From NCBI GenBank assembly GCA_016187935.1, contig JACPIU010000035.1, forward strand, positions 1-64,000: DNA of 64,000 bases. Reading direction: 5' to 3'. Numbering within the stretch: the stretch's first letter is position 1; each line of letters opens with the position of its first letter. Below, piece by piece: positions 8,818 to 19,100 of this stretch. The position numbers were made by a program, and so were the translations under genes. This DNA is from Bdellovibrio sp. (GTDB taxonomy: Bacteria > Bdellovibrionota > Bacteriovoracia > Bacteriovoracales > Bacteriovoracaceae). The notes below the pieces were generated by a model. The model ran no database searches and was not told the DNA's origin. It was given only the letters and a program-made list of their open reading frames with translations.

Positions 8818-8818
8818 C

Positions 8819-10366
8819 TTATCTTTTTGGTGCTCCAGAAGCACGCAGCCTTCCCCAAATTTTGGGTTGTAATTTGGCCGCGGTCAATACCCCTCCGATC
8901 ATCGCACCTACCACACCGAGGGTTCCCACATCACTGCCCGTCAAATAGAAATTTTTGTAAGGTGTTGTCGGCCGTAGCGCCTTGCAGGCAAAGCGCATGG
9001 GGGTGGGTGAAATGCCATAAATGGCGCCTTGAGGGGAACGACAATAGTGAACCGTACTCAGAGGAGTCGAAAACTCACAATAAACGACATGTTTTTTTAA
9101 CAGCGGCATCCACTTGAATAACTGCGCCAGGAGACGCTTTTCTAAATCTTGTTTAAATTGGAGATATTCATCACCACGCTTGCCTTTGACAGTTTGCTCC
9201 CATTTGGTAAAGGCATCATAAGGGACAAAAGTGACCACCTCTCCGGTCTGTCCCCCCTTATGGAGGGGATCTTTTAAACAGGGAAATGAGACATACAAAA
9301 TCGGCGCTACAGAATTCGCATCATTCACATCCCAAGTAGTTTTTTCCATATCGTAAGTCTCATAAAACCATTGGTTTCTGGCCTGCGCACCCGCCTCAGA
9401 AATGTTTCCCTCCAATCCCAAGTAAAGGGCCACATGACAGGGCGATTGCGAAAGTTTCATGATCGACTGAGACCAAGCTGTAGACCGAAACGCTTGTGGC
9501 AAAAGGGTGTCAATGGTGGCCTTGGCCCCAATAGCACTAATGATTGTTGGGGCATGATATATCTGACCGTTTTGCAACTCGACTCCGGTTGCCTGTTTTT
9601 TTTCAAATAGCACACTCTTGACCAGAGCACGAGTAAGCACTTGACCTCCTGACTGTTCAATGGTTCGAACCAAAGCGTCACTGAAAACTTTTGAACCACC
9701 AACGGGATAAAAACCGCCAAACCAAAAATGTCGTGTCGTCACAGCGTGAATGTAAAAAGAAGAACGGGAAGGAGGGGGTCCGTAATAACCCCATTGGGCA
9801 GAAAGAATGGTTCTCAAGCGAGTATCTTTGATAGTTTTCGTCAAAACTTCCTGGGTTGTGGTCTGGGACCAACGCTTAAAACTGTGGGCCAAAATGGGAG
9901 CTAACAATTTGGCCCAGAGGTTAGGCAATAGCTGAGTGAAAAAATGCCCATAACCACTCTTGGTCGCAAGCTCTACCGCTTTTTTATAGGCCTTGAGCCC
10001 TTTTTCCTCATTGGGAAAACGCTGCACTAAATCAGCAAAATACTTGTCACGATCTATCGGCAAATCAATCTTAAGTCCATCGGCAAAATGAAAACTATCA
10101 TAGACCTTGTCATACTTATGCATAGTGACCTGTTCATTGCTTAACCAATCCAAAATGCGTCTTGGAAAACGTCCTTCATCCATTTCCCCCATACAATGAA
10201 CGCCCACGTCCCAGATAAAATTTTTGCGCTTAAAAGTGTGAGTCATTCCTCCTGGAACATAATGTTGTTCCAAGGCCAAGACCCTCTTACCCATCTTTGC
10301 CAGGGCCGCTCCGCAGGAGAGCCCCCCCATTCCAGTCCCGATCACAATAACATCTATTTCTTTCAT
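8819..10366 (-). CDS. FAD-dependent carotenoid/retinol-type oxidoreductase
   Basis: Flavoprotein of the phytoene desaturase / carotenoid isomerase / all-trans-retinol 13,14-reductase family. The N-terminus is a classic FAD-binding Rossmann motif (VIVIGTGMGGLSCGAALA), followed by ALEQHYVPGGMTHTF, the family-specific 'PGG' block. The C-terminus carries the second FAD motif (NFYLTGSDVGTLGVVGAMIGG). Length of 515 residues is normal. No other carotenoid gene (crtB, crtE) is in the window, so the substrate may be another polyene lipid. A strong ribosome site (ggagttaggg) precedes the ATG. The downstream YciO-like gene follows after one base. Confidence 0.85.
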   Translation of the reverse strand: MKEIDVIVIGTGMGGLSCGAALAKMGKRVLALEQHYVPGGMTHTFKRKNFIWDVGVHCMGEMDEGRFPRRILDWLSNEQVTMHKYDKVYDSFHFADGLKIDLPIDRDKYFADLVQRFPNEEKGLKAYKKAVELATKSGYGHFFTQLLPNLWAKLLAPILAHSFKRWSQTTTQEVLTKTIKDTRLRTILSAQWGYYGPPPSRSSFYIHAVTTRHFWFGGFYPVGGSKVFSDALVRTIEQSGGQVLTRALVKSVLFEKKQATGVELQNGQIYHAPTIISAIGAKATIDTLLPQAFRSTAWSQSIMKLSQSPCHVALYLGLEGNISEAGAQARNQWFYETYDMEKTTWDVNDANSVAPILYVSFPCLKDPLHKGGQTGEVVTFVPYDAFTKWEQTVKGKRGDEYLQFKQDLEKRLLAQLFKWMPLLKKHVVYCEFSTPLSTVHYCRSPQGAIYGISPTPMRFACKALRPTTPYKNFYLTGSDVGTLGVVGAMIGGVLTAAKLQPKIWGRLRASGAPKR

Positions 10367-10530
10367 GGCCCTAACTCCATCTGTAATAATTACATAATCC
10401 CACTCAGGATATATTCCTTTAAAATATCACAGTTGGAAAATTAAAAAGAACCCCGCCAAGGGGTGTTTCATAAAACGTCTAACAATGTTATAGTACGACC
10501 TATAGATATTTGATATTAAGGAGGCCTTTT

Positions 10531-10803
10531 GTGAGATCCCTGATTAGAAAGACTTTTGGTTTATGTCTATCACTCCTTTTTATGGGTTGCTTGCTGACTA
10601 CCTTGGTTCAGGCCCAAACCCAAAATTCGCAAGACTCCAACATGTCGCAACCGCCAGCATCGTTTGATGACGAACAACAGGAACAACCAGCAGAGCAATT
10701 CACCATGAATGAAGAAACATTACCCGCGCAACCCGCTCCTTATATGGTCGATGACGACCCTGCTATCCAGGCCGAACCGATTGATGATGATGGCGATTTT
10801 TAA
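10531..10803 (+). CDS. small secreted acidic protein, GTG start
   Basis: A 90-residue ORF with a Sec-type signal (basic RSLIRK, hydrophobic FGLCLSLLFMGCLLTTLV, cleavage probably after VQA). The mature part is acidic, Gln/Pro-rich and low in complexity, ending in a run of Asp and Glu. The GTG at 10531 is chosen because an ideal aaggagg site lies just upstream (10518-10524); the longer frame from a TTG reads through that site. It stands alone between divergent and convergent neighbours. No family was recognised. Confidence 0.7.
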   Translation: MRSLIRKTFGLCLSLLFMGCLLTTLVQAQTQNSQDSNMSQPPASFDDEQQEQPAEQFTMNEETLPAQPAPYMVDDDPAIQAEPIDDDGDF

Positions 10804-10853
10804 GCTCCAGTCGCCTTGATTAAGACTGTTAAATTCAATTCTTTACCCGAAGT

Positions 10854-11267
10854 TTATTTCTGGCATACGAACTCGTCTTTCAAGACTTCTCCCACTTTGT
10901 TTAAGAGCTGAGCACGGCCAAAAGGCTTCACCAGGATATGTCGTCCGCCTTCATTCAAGGCGACGATAACGTCCTCTTTAGTTAGACAACCGGAAATAAG
11001 GATAAATTTCATCATTCTGTTTTTTGGAGTCTTGCTTAACGTTCCAATGAGATCAATCCCGGTTTTCCCAGGCATTTTGTGATCGATAATCAAAAGATCA
11101 AAAGTTTGATTTTGCAATTTCTGCACCGCCTGAACTGCATTATGAGCGGCCACAAGTGTCTTGAATCTTCCGGTGGCACTTAAAAAAAGACAGATCAAAT
11201 CGCAAATTTTCTGCTCATCATCCACCACAAGCGCGGTATATTGTTCTTTTTTCAAACCATGGATCAT
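10854..11267 (-). CDS. single-domain response regulator
   Basis: A CheY-like receiver of 137 residues with no output domain. The acidic pair is in VVDDEQ, the phospho-accepting Asp in LLIIDHKMPGKTG, the conserved Ser/Thr in ILISGC and the Lys in VKPFG. It is the last gene of a four-gene minus-strand operon. Its ATG overlaps the stop of the hybrid histidine kinase by four bases (ATGA), so the kinase is the obvious phosphate donor. Output may pass by protein contact, perhaps back to the partner-switching proteins encoded upstream; that is inference. Confidence 0.88.
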   Translation of the reverse strand: MIHGLKKEQYTALVVDDEQKICDLICLFLSATGRFKTLVAAHNAVQAVQKLQNQTFDLLIIDHKMPGKTGIDLIGTLSKTPKNRMMKFILISGCLTKEDVIVALNEGGRHILVKPFGRAQLLNKVGEVLKDEFVCQK

Positions 11268-12811
11268 ACCACTTTCGCCCTCAATGCTTTTCTAATAATA
11301 TCCTTCAATTCTTGTGCTTTAAATGGTTTCTGAACAAGCCCTCGCACGTGAGCGAATTTTAATTTCTCATAATCTTCTTCTGAAAATTTACCACCGGTCA
11401 TGAAAATAAATTTGGGCGCCTCCGTTGCATTTTCAAATTGTAATGCTAAATCAAAGCCTCCTCTGACAGGCATATTCACGTCTGCAATGACAACATCTAC
11501 TCCAAATTTATGAATGATTCTCAGTGCATCTTCAACTTTAGTGGAACCAATAAATACAAACTCATCCTCCTCGGCCAGAATATGATTAATAACATTCAAA
11601 ACCTGTGGCTCATCATCGAGGGCCAATACTTTAATTCCGGGATGGTCCGCCAATCCTGACAAATAACGCTCATTTTGGGTGTAAGAAGAAACTTCAACAC
11701 CGGGAAGAATAACTTGAAAACAAGTTTCTCCATCTTTGGAATCTTCCAAACCTATCTTGCCATTGTGGGCAAGAATAATTTTTTGACATATGGGCAATCC
11801 CAGTCCTGTCCCTTCGCCAATCGACTTGGTGGTGAAAAAAGGTCGAAAGACTTCCGATTTAAGATGCGCAGGAATCCCCGAACCATTATCAATAACTTTT
11901 AAAACAATGGACCCATCATCTTCGTTTTTAGACAGATGGATGGTCAGCTTTCGCTTTTTAGAAATCCTATCTTCACAAAGAGCATCGAATGAATTTTTGG
12001 CCAAATTCAAAACGACCTGTCTAATCTTGACGGGATTAACAAACGCCACGACTTCATCATCGGTAAAATCAAAGGAGAGTTCGATGTTATTTTCCTTGAG
12101 CGACAGTTTCAGTAACTGCAGAACGTCCTCAACAAGAATTTTCAAATCGACATACTCTTTTTTATCTTCATTTTTGTGAAGATAAGTCTTCATGTTAATG
12201 ATAATCTCGTTAATGCCTTGGAGCGAATCATAAGCATTTTCGATACAATTTTTTAGAACATCCTTACCTTCAAAATCCGCAGCAGATTCCAAAAGCCCCT
12301 TGGCCACCTCAACATTACCGCTGGCAATGGTCAGGGGATTGGCAATTTCATGGGAAATCGAGGCAGTCATTTCACCCAAGGTGGCCAACTTATCGGCCTG
12401 GATAATTTGTGCATGGCCTTCTTCAATCTCTTTCATTTGAGTCTTGTATTTTTCAAAGAGATGTTTTTCAACGGTGATATCCCTGAAAAACAAGAATAAT
12501 TCCTGTGAATTTTCGCTCGATGGGACAATTTTCAAAACAAAAAATATTTTTTGCGCCGCTATTTTCTGAAGTGAAAATGAAATTTCAGCGGAAATTTTAA
12601 CTTCGTTTTCTTTCCGCGCCTCCTCAAGCAGCGTTATTGGCCACGCCGTTTTTTCAACAAATATTTCTTCTGGGGTAATACCGGATTTCAAAATCCTTGG
12701 AGGTGTTTGGAAATACACCGAGGCAGAATAATTGAAATAAATTATCTCATTCTTGGCATTGACAAGAAGAATGGCCTCATGCAACTGATCATACGCTTTA
12801 ATATCGATCAT
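11264..12811 (-). CDS. hybrid sensor histidine kinase (PAS-HK-REC)
   Basis: Soluble hybrid kinase of 515 residues. A PAS-like sensor (about 1-115) with no membrane segment leads to a dimerisation/phosphoacceptor helix with LATLGEMTASISHEIANPL (His near residue 155). The ATP-binding domain shows NLAKNSFDAL (N box), VIDNGSGIP (G1), FRPFFTTKS (F box) and GTGLGLPI (G2). A C-terminal receiver (about 395-512) has ALDDEP, ADVNMPVRGG and VQKPF. It lies 4 bases after the STAS gene stop and overlaps the following receiver gene by ATGA. Together they could form a phosphorelay: kinase His, own receiver Asp, then the free receiver. Confidence 0.9.
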   Translation of the reverse strand: MIDIKAYDQLHEAILLVNAKNEIIYFNYSASVYFQTPPRILKSGITPEEIFVEKTAWPITLLEEARKENEVKISAEISFSLQKIAAQKIFFVLKIVPSSENSQELFLFFRDITVEKHLFEKYKTQMKEIEEGHAQIIQADKLATLGEMTASISHEIANPLTIASGNVEVAKGLLESAADFEGKDVLKNCIENAYDSLQGINEIIINMKTYLHKNEDKKEYVDLKILVEDVLQLLKLSLKENNIELSFDFTDDEVVAFVNPVKIRQVVLNLAKNSFDALCEDRISKKRKLTIHLSKNEDDGSIVLKVIDNGSGIPAHLKSEVFRPFFTTKSIGEGTGLGLPICQKIILAHNGKIGLEDSKDGETCFQVILPGVEVSSYTQNERYLSGLADHPGIKVLALDDEPQVLNVINHILAEEDEFVFIGSTKVEDALRIIHKFGVDVVIADVNMPVRGGFDLALQFENATEAPKFIFMTGGKFSEEDYEKLKFAHVRGLVQKPFKAQELKDIIRKALRAKVV

Positions 12812-12815
12812 GAAA

Positions 12816-13283
12816 TCAACCTTTTATAAAGTAAAAATACTGCTCCTCGATTGCGTCAAACTCCATTTCTTCCCCTGTTTCCTCACAACACATTTTGGGG
12901 GCCTTTCTTGCTTTCACCTCAGAGACTTTCAAAAGTATTTTCTTTTCAGTGTCATGATGTTCACAAAAATAGGGTGCATAAAATGATTCAATAACACAAT
13001 TAGGGCGTAAAAAACCCTGCACCATATTTATCTGTTCGATAATTATTTGCGGGCATCGCGAATATATTATTTTGCTTTTGGGGCCCAGTTTATCCAAAAA
13101 AACGATCCAATCTCTGATCCCACATGAGTTTATCAGCTCGACCTCATTGAAATCAAAGTTGTACTGATCAAATCCGGATAGAGGAATTTGCGCCAGATCA
13201 GCATCTTCATTGATGTGGCCTTTTAACTTGATTTTTATATTTCTGCCCTGGACTTCCGTGACAATTTTCAAATTCTGCCCCAT
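12816..13283 (-). CDS. STAS-domain protein with a degenerate zinc-ribbon tail
   Basis: Probable anti-sigma-factor-antagonist type protein. Residues about 8-100 fit the STAS fold (IKIKLKGHINEDADL, then FDFNEVELINSCGIRDWI, where the Ser before CGI sits at the place phosphorylated in SpoIIAA/RsbV). The C-terminal 50 residues look like a zinc ribbon in which one cysteine of each pair is altered: CEHH instead of CxxC, and CCEET near the end. It lies directly between the SpoIIE-type phosphatase and the hybrid kinase, separated by 3 and 4 bases, which marks it as their likely shared target. Strong ribosome site gaggag before the ATG. Confidence 0.8.
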   Translation of the reverse strand: MGQNLKIVTEVQGRNIKIKLKGHINEDADLAQIPLSGFDQYNFDFNEVELINSCGIRDWIVFLDKLGPKSKIIYSRCPQIIIEQINMVQGFLRPNCVIESFYAPYFCEHHDTEKKILLKVSEVKARKAPKMCCEETGEEMEFDAIEEQYFYFIKG

Positions 13284-13286
13284 CGG

Positions 13287-16100
13287 CTACTCCTCTCGAA
13301 AAAAATGAAAAGAAGTGACTCTTTCTTTATAATGTTTTTGTCGTTTCTGCAGGTCAAACAAGGCAATTACCTCAGTGCGCTTGTCATCCCAAAGATTGAC
13401 CACCAAAGTGCTGCTCAATCCAAAGGCCATATAAAGTCCCAGGCCAGCACCACCTGTTTCGGTCTTAGGCATCTTTTCTCTCATTGCTCTTAAAATTCCG
13501 TTTAAAATTATATCACGTTTTAGACCGCCAAAATTATCTTCCACGGAGATCGCCATGAGTTTTTCCCCCCTGCCCATTTTAAAAGAAACCTTCTCCTTGA
13601 GCTCTAAGGCATGAGATTGGGTCCGATCCACATTATAATACTTGAGTTCTCCCGATGGTTTCCTGACAGCATCAAAGACCGCATTAGACACCAACTCGAC
13701 GGAGACCGTGGCAAGGTAGTCTTTCAGAGGTGCAAAGTAAGTTGTTAAATCAAATTTTTCTATCATCTGACTGACAATTTCCATAATTTTTTCGGAAGAT
13801 CCCACCTCTTCGTGATGAATAATGGCCCCATCTCCAAGATATCGCTCGATACCCCACAAATGTCCGAAACGTTCTTTACAAATATTGGCCGAAATTTCTC
13901 CGTATAAATCAAAAGCGTTTTTACCTATCAAATGGCGAATTTCAAAAGGCGATAAAATAAATTCGATGTTTTCCTCACTGGTGACATCAGAAAGAACATA
14001 TACTTTTTTGCCATTTGTCTTCAAGAATTCCAATTCCTCGGGAGACAAAGGTAACTTACACCAGTATAAAATGACATCAGCATCCCGGCCGTTTTCAATT
14101 TCTTCCACCACCATATTTTGCTTTGTCAATTCATCTTTGAGTTTCATCAAGTCAAAATCATGGGCCGGAGTACCATGCAGAGCTATTTTCACCACGTGCT
14201 TGCTTTGTCTTTTTAAGCAGACGACTGTATGGTCGTCCTTTATTGAGGCCCCCTCCAAAAAATCATTAATATCCGAAAAGACCGTATCAACCACGTTAGA
14301 GGCCAAGGCCATTCTTGTTTTAATCAGAGTTTTTAAAAGCCTTCTTTGGCCAAATGGTTTTCCCTCAGCATTTTCGGCCTCGGTAATTCCATCAGTATAG
14401 AAAAAGATGGCGTCATCTTTTTCCAGCATGATTTCTTCATACTTGTAGATTTCATCTGACCGATGCCCGAGTCGTGCACCATTGGCCTCCATTAAAGGAA
14501 CAAATTGATCTTTTTCTGGAGTGGGAGTGTTTTCCTTGCTTTTGAAAAAGATAGGTGGGCAATGGGAAGCATTGGCATATTTGAAAATATGAGTTTCAAC
14601 ATCAAGCACACCAACCACGGCCGTCATCAGCATCTCGCCTTTCAAGCCTAAGGCGGCATGATTCATGAATGACAAAATTTTACCTGGGTTTTCCAAATAA
14701 TCAGGGTGATCATAAATGATTTGCTTCAGATTTCTTAAAGAACAAAAGGCCGTGGCCGTCATTAAGGCCGCTCCAACTCCGTGTCCCGTAGCATCACAAA
14801 TGAAAATAACAGATTTCGGGCCGTGATGAAAGATGCCCCACCAATCACCTCCACATTCAGAGGCCGAGCGGAATCGGCCTGAAACTTCGATGCATCCTTT
14901 TTTCCAATCCTGATCAGGAAAGAAAGTTGATTGAACCAATTGGGCAACATAGAGTTCATTTTCCAATCTGGATTTCTCTTTCATTTCCCCAATGTAATGC
15001 TCAATCTCCTTGGACATGTAATTAAAGGTTGTGGCCAATGCGCTCAATTCGTCACGCCCTTTAATGGCCACGGTAATACCAAATTCACCTTTGGCGACTT
15101 TTTGCGCCATGGCCGCCAGTTTCTCCAATGGCCTGGTCAGTCCCCGTGCAAACAGTAGTCCGAAAAAAACACATAATGAAAGTAACAATCCGCCCAGAAA
15201 TGCTGACCGTTGAATGAGAAATCTGGCGGCCCGAAAAGCTTCATTGGTTGGAATTAAGGCCAAGGCCCACAACTTAAAATCTGGCAGAAATTTGATTCCC
15301 AAAAGGACATTTTGTTTTCGTTCACCTTTGCCTGATAAATCAAACTCTCTGACTTCAGCTCCTACATCCGCCGTTGGCCTTGATTGAAAATTGACGACCT
15401 GTTTGGCCAAATCAAATCCCGAACTCTCCAAGTGATTTATGAAATCCTTGCGGCCGCCATCTAAAATAGTTTCTAAATTTTCATTAAAGAGTAAGAAATA
15501 ATGCTGCTTCCCTTTGGCAAGCGCTGTAAAAAAATGAGAGGCGGAAAGCCTAAGAACCAGGATTCCTTCGGGATAGGATTTGACAACTTCTAGGATTTTA
15601 CTTCCCGCCAAACTAACAGTTTTACTGGTAAAATTTTTCGATTGCGAATGCTGCAAATCTTCCATCAATTTTGCATTTTGAATGTCACTGAAAGCTTGAT
15701 AGTTTTCCTCTTCCAGCCCTTCAGGGCGATGGACGAAAACTTGAAATTTATTTTTCAAAAGCTGTTGTTGATCTTTAATCTCTCTCACCAAAAAAACCGC
15801 TTCATACATTTCTTCTTTTCTGAGCAGCGTTTCTTTTAAACGGGTAAGATCCTGCGTGCGAATTTGTTCATGGCCACTTTTAATGAGAGGCAATAAGAGC
15901 GACTCCATTTCTGACATGCGCGAGCGCACCTGTTCCCCGAGTGTTTCCACTGAAGCCAGGGTTGAATCATAGATATAAGCGGCCTTATCCTCGTTAAAAA
16001 GCTTGATCGCATAATAAACATAAAAGGCCAAAGCACCGACCAACAGAGGACCGAATAGAACAATTATCTTGGCCTTTAGAGGAACTGAAATCTTTTGCAA
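13287..16100 (-). CDS. membrane HAMP-PP2C (SpoIIE) phosphatase fused to a HATPase
   Basis: A 937-residue signalling protein. Order: membrane span at about 9-34, periplasmic sensor of about 260 residues, second span at about 297-320, HAMP (LTRPLEKLAAMAQKVAKGEF). Then a SpoIIE-type PP2C phosphatase with ECGGDWW, CDATGHGVGAALM, FYTDGITEA and DDHTVV metal/catalytic motifs. A region of about 150 residues with receiver-like strand pattern but no phospho-Asp signature follows. The C-terminus is an anti-sigma-type HATPase (VSVELVSNAVFDA N box, VEDNFGGL, GGAGLGLYMAFGL). It could thus dephosphorylate, and possibly phosphorylate, the STAS protein encoded next. The frame starts with TTG (weak agagaa site); no ATG is available before the first span. 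Confidence 0.88.
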   Translation of the reverse strand: MQKISVPLKAKIIVLFGPLLVGALAFYVYYAIKLFNEDKAAYIYDSTLASVETLGEQVRSRMSEMESLLLPLIKSGHEQIRTQDLTRLKETLLRKEEMYEAVFLVREIKDQQQLLKNKFQVFVHRPEGLEEENYQAFSDIQNAKLMEDLQHSQSKNFTSKTVSLAGSKILEVVKSYPEGILVLRLSASHFFTALAKGKQHYFLLFNENLETILDGGRKDFINHLESSGFDLAKQVVNFQSRPTADVGAEVREFDLSGKGERKQNVLLGIKFLPDFKLWALALIPTNEAFRAARFLIQRSAFLGGLLLSLCVFFGLLFARGLTRPLEKLAAMAQKVAKGEFGITVAIKGRDELSALATTFNYMSKEIEHYIGEMKEKSRLENELYVAQLVQSTFFPDQDWKKGCIEVSGRFRSASECGGDWWGIFHHGPKSVIFICDATGHGVGAALMTATAFCSLRNLKQIIYDHPDYLENPGKILSFMNHAALGLKGEMLMTAVVGVLDVETHIFKYANASHCPPIFFKSKENTPTPEKDQFVPLMEANGARLGHRSDEIYKYEEIMLEKDDAIFFYTDGITEAENAEGKPFGQRRLLKTLIKTRMALASNVVDTVFSDINDFLEGASIKDDHTVVCLKRQSKHVVKIALHGTPAHDFDLMKLKDELTKQNMVVEEIENGRDADVILYWCKLPLSPEELEFLKTNGKKVYVLSDVTSEENIEFILSPFEIRHLIGKNAFDLYGEISANICKERFGHLWGIERYLGDGAIIHHEEVGSSEKIMEIVSQMIEKFDLTTYFAPLKDYLATVSVELVSNAVFDAVRKPSGELKYYNVDRTQSHALELKEKVSFKMGRGEKLMAISVEDNFGGLKRDIILNGILRAMREKMPKTETGGAGLGLYMAFGLSSTLVVNLWDDKRTEVIALFDLQKRQKHYKERVTSFHFFREE

Positions 16101-16182
16101 AATTTTTCTCTATTTATATAACCTAAGTTCATTATAATTATATCTGTTAAGTCCCGTAATAGCTCCTTAGGATTTTTGAAAT

Positions 16183-19100
16183 ATGGCATCCTTGGATTCC
16201 AACAATCCAATCTATACTAAACCAAGGGGCTCAACTTTAGACACCGTGTTGCTTCTGTTGAGCGCATCGTTCTCTGTGCTTTTCCTATTTTTACTCCTCA
16301 TCCCTGATCATGAGATAGATACCGTCCGACAGACAGCAGGTATTCTGTTGATGCGCTCAAATGTCGTAAAAATCCGCCAAGATCATGACTGGGCCTGGTT
16401 TGAAGGCCAAGCTGGGGACAAGATACATGCAGGCGACCTCATTTTTACTCATGCTAATTCCAGGGCGACAGTCGATTTGTCCGGGGGAGAAAAAATAAAA
16501 CTGAATTCGAATACGCTGATTAAAATTGCCAAAAGTGAAGATAGCAATACTTCAGAAATTGAAATCCAAAAAGGCATCATTGAGGCCACTATGGCTCAAA
16601 ACGGCCCTGTCAAAAAAGAATTAAGCATAAAATTTAAAGGCAAATCCTATCTTTTACATTCATCAGGGAAAAACAAGACGAAACTGCAGTTTAAAAGTGA
16701 AAACAAGGGAGGAGAATTATTTGTGCTTGAAGGAAGTGCCGAACTGAAAACAGGCAAAGGTAATATCCTTATCAACTCCAGCAACAGAATCAATATCACG
16801 GGCGATGGTAAAGACAGCGTTGAAAAAATGAGTGTCGTTCCCGTAGCTCCATTGAATGAAGAGACTCTTGTCTTGGAATTGGGCAGGCCACATCACGTGG
16901 TTAAACTAAAATGGCAATCGCACCTCTCTGAACATGCCGAAGCTTTTCATCTCAAGATCGGCACAGATCCCACTTTAACGACACTTGTCTACTCAAATCC
17001 AGTTACCGGACATGAATATTCTTTTGTGCCTGAAGGTGATGGGACCTATTACTGGCAAATTGCCCAGAAAGAAGAAAAGACATCCGGCCCGATATTGTCA
17101 TTCAATGTTTTCGCCAACGATGAACCGGACATTTCACTCAACCCTGCCGGCCCCGATTACTCCCTGGATGATCATATCATTTGTTCATTTCAAAACATGT
17201 CACAAAGCTTAAAATTGCAATATCACTTGGCCATCGAAGGGCAAAATCTAGAGGAACATTTGACCTCAAACGATGGGGTCTTCAATTACTCCTTCCCACG
17301 TCCAGGAATGTATATTTTCAAGGCCAGAAAAGAATTTAATGGATATTTTTCCAAAGAAAAAACTACTAGCGTTAATGTTAACAACTTTGAAATGCCAATG
17401 CCCCCAGAAATTGCCACGCCCCAAGACGGACAAATTGATTTGCACATGCGGGAAAAATCAGATCAAAAGGGTCCTAATGCGATCATTATTTCTCTTGTAA
17501 AACCCGTGCCCAAATATGGTCTGGAGGTTTCTCTCTTGGCAATGAAAGATAAAAAAGAATATTTCTTGAGAAGTGAAGATGATCTGACCATGGTCAAGCT
17601 TTCGGCCTTCGACAAATATCAAATCAAAGCGCGAAATTATCTTAAAACCCATCCCAATATCGTCTCTCCATGGAGCAAGGCCATCTCATATCAAGTCAAG
17701 GAATTGACAAGACCGAATGCTTTACCGGAAAACGGTACCCGCATTGAATTAGAAAAACCCTCAGAAAAAGTCACCTTCTCTTGGAAGGCCCCGAACAAAG
17801 AAGATCTTCTCACAGAAGAATTATTGAACACCACATACTTGTTTGAAATTGACGATAACCCGGAATTTTCCGGCCCGGACCAGCAAGTCACTTTGGAAAA
17901 CACCACCCATTTTTCAATTTCAGTTGATCATCCCGGAATCTATTATTGGCGCACAAAGATCATCACGACAACGGGAGAAGTTCTCTATTCAACTCCCAAA
18001 AAAGTTGAAATTTCTCCCATCCCGCCCCCCCCGGCGATCGAGATTCAGGATTTGAAATTGAAAATAAAATTTAATCAAACCCGTTCTCCCTCTCTGCTCG
18101 ATAGGTTTTTGCAATTTATGATCAGCAGTTCCTATGCCGCATCCGATGAAAACCGGGGATATGTTGAAATTTCATGGCCCGAAAATAAGAATGCCGAATA
18201 TTACTTGCTTCAGATTTTCCAGGATTCAAATGACCAAACTCCATTGATAGAAAAAAAACTTAAGCAAAATACCTTCATCTGGGAAGCCCCCCCATCCGGT
18301 ATCTTCTATTACCGCATTGCCATCATTGATTTCTGGCAACGTCAAGGATCTTTCGGACGATTGGCAAAAATTGAAATTGAGTATGATGAGAAGGATCTTG
18401 TGGCCCCCGATATCGAATTAAAACAGAGTCCGGCAGAGTCTCAAATAGAGGGAGATGAAACGGTATATCTTTTAAAGATCGGCAAAAGAATCAGTTCGGT
18501 ATTTCCAAGTTTTTTTCAAATATCAAAATCAAGTAGCGCCAAATCTTTTGATCATCCTCTGATTGAGAAAAAAGTAAAGGCGAGTGAAGGAATTCAGCTC
18601 AAGAAAAAAGACTTCGAACCTGGCAAGTATTTCTATCGCTCGGTAATCAAAGATGCAAAAACCGGTCAGGTCATACGATCCTCCCCTGTTTCTTTTTTTA
18701 CCATTGAAAAAGCTGCCAGCATCCCCCCTATTGCTCACACCCTGCCAGAGGCCATGCCGCCGCCAGAACTCATGGCCCCGGTCATGAGTGAGAAGGCCAA
18801 TGAAAGTTCCTTATCCTACGGACCTTCAAAAATTAATCTCGAATCCCAAAATGGTAATAAGAAAGCGACCGTTGATGGTATCGCGCTTAAAACACTTGCC
18901 CTGCACTCTCAACATAACAACCTCACAATCGCCGGCCCTTTTGATAGCTTCCATGTAAACTTTTTTTTTGAACAAGGGCAGGTCTTTAGTAGCGACAGTT
19001 ACCTGCGCTCTTTTCTGAATTTTACTGTTGCAAAATCAATGCTCACTAATTCCCTGGAGCTAGGCCCCCTTGTCCACCTGGAGAGCATGACTTATTTTGA

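Noticed and set aside
10451-10463. CCCC-GCCAA-GGGG hairpin
   Set aside because: It lies between divergent starts, has a short stem and no T run, so it is not a credible terminator.
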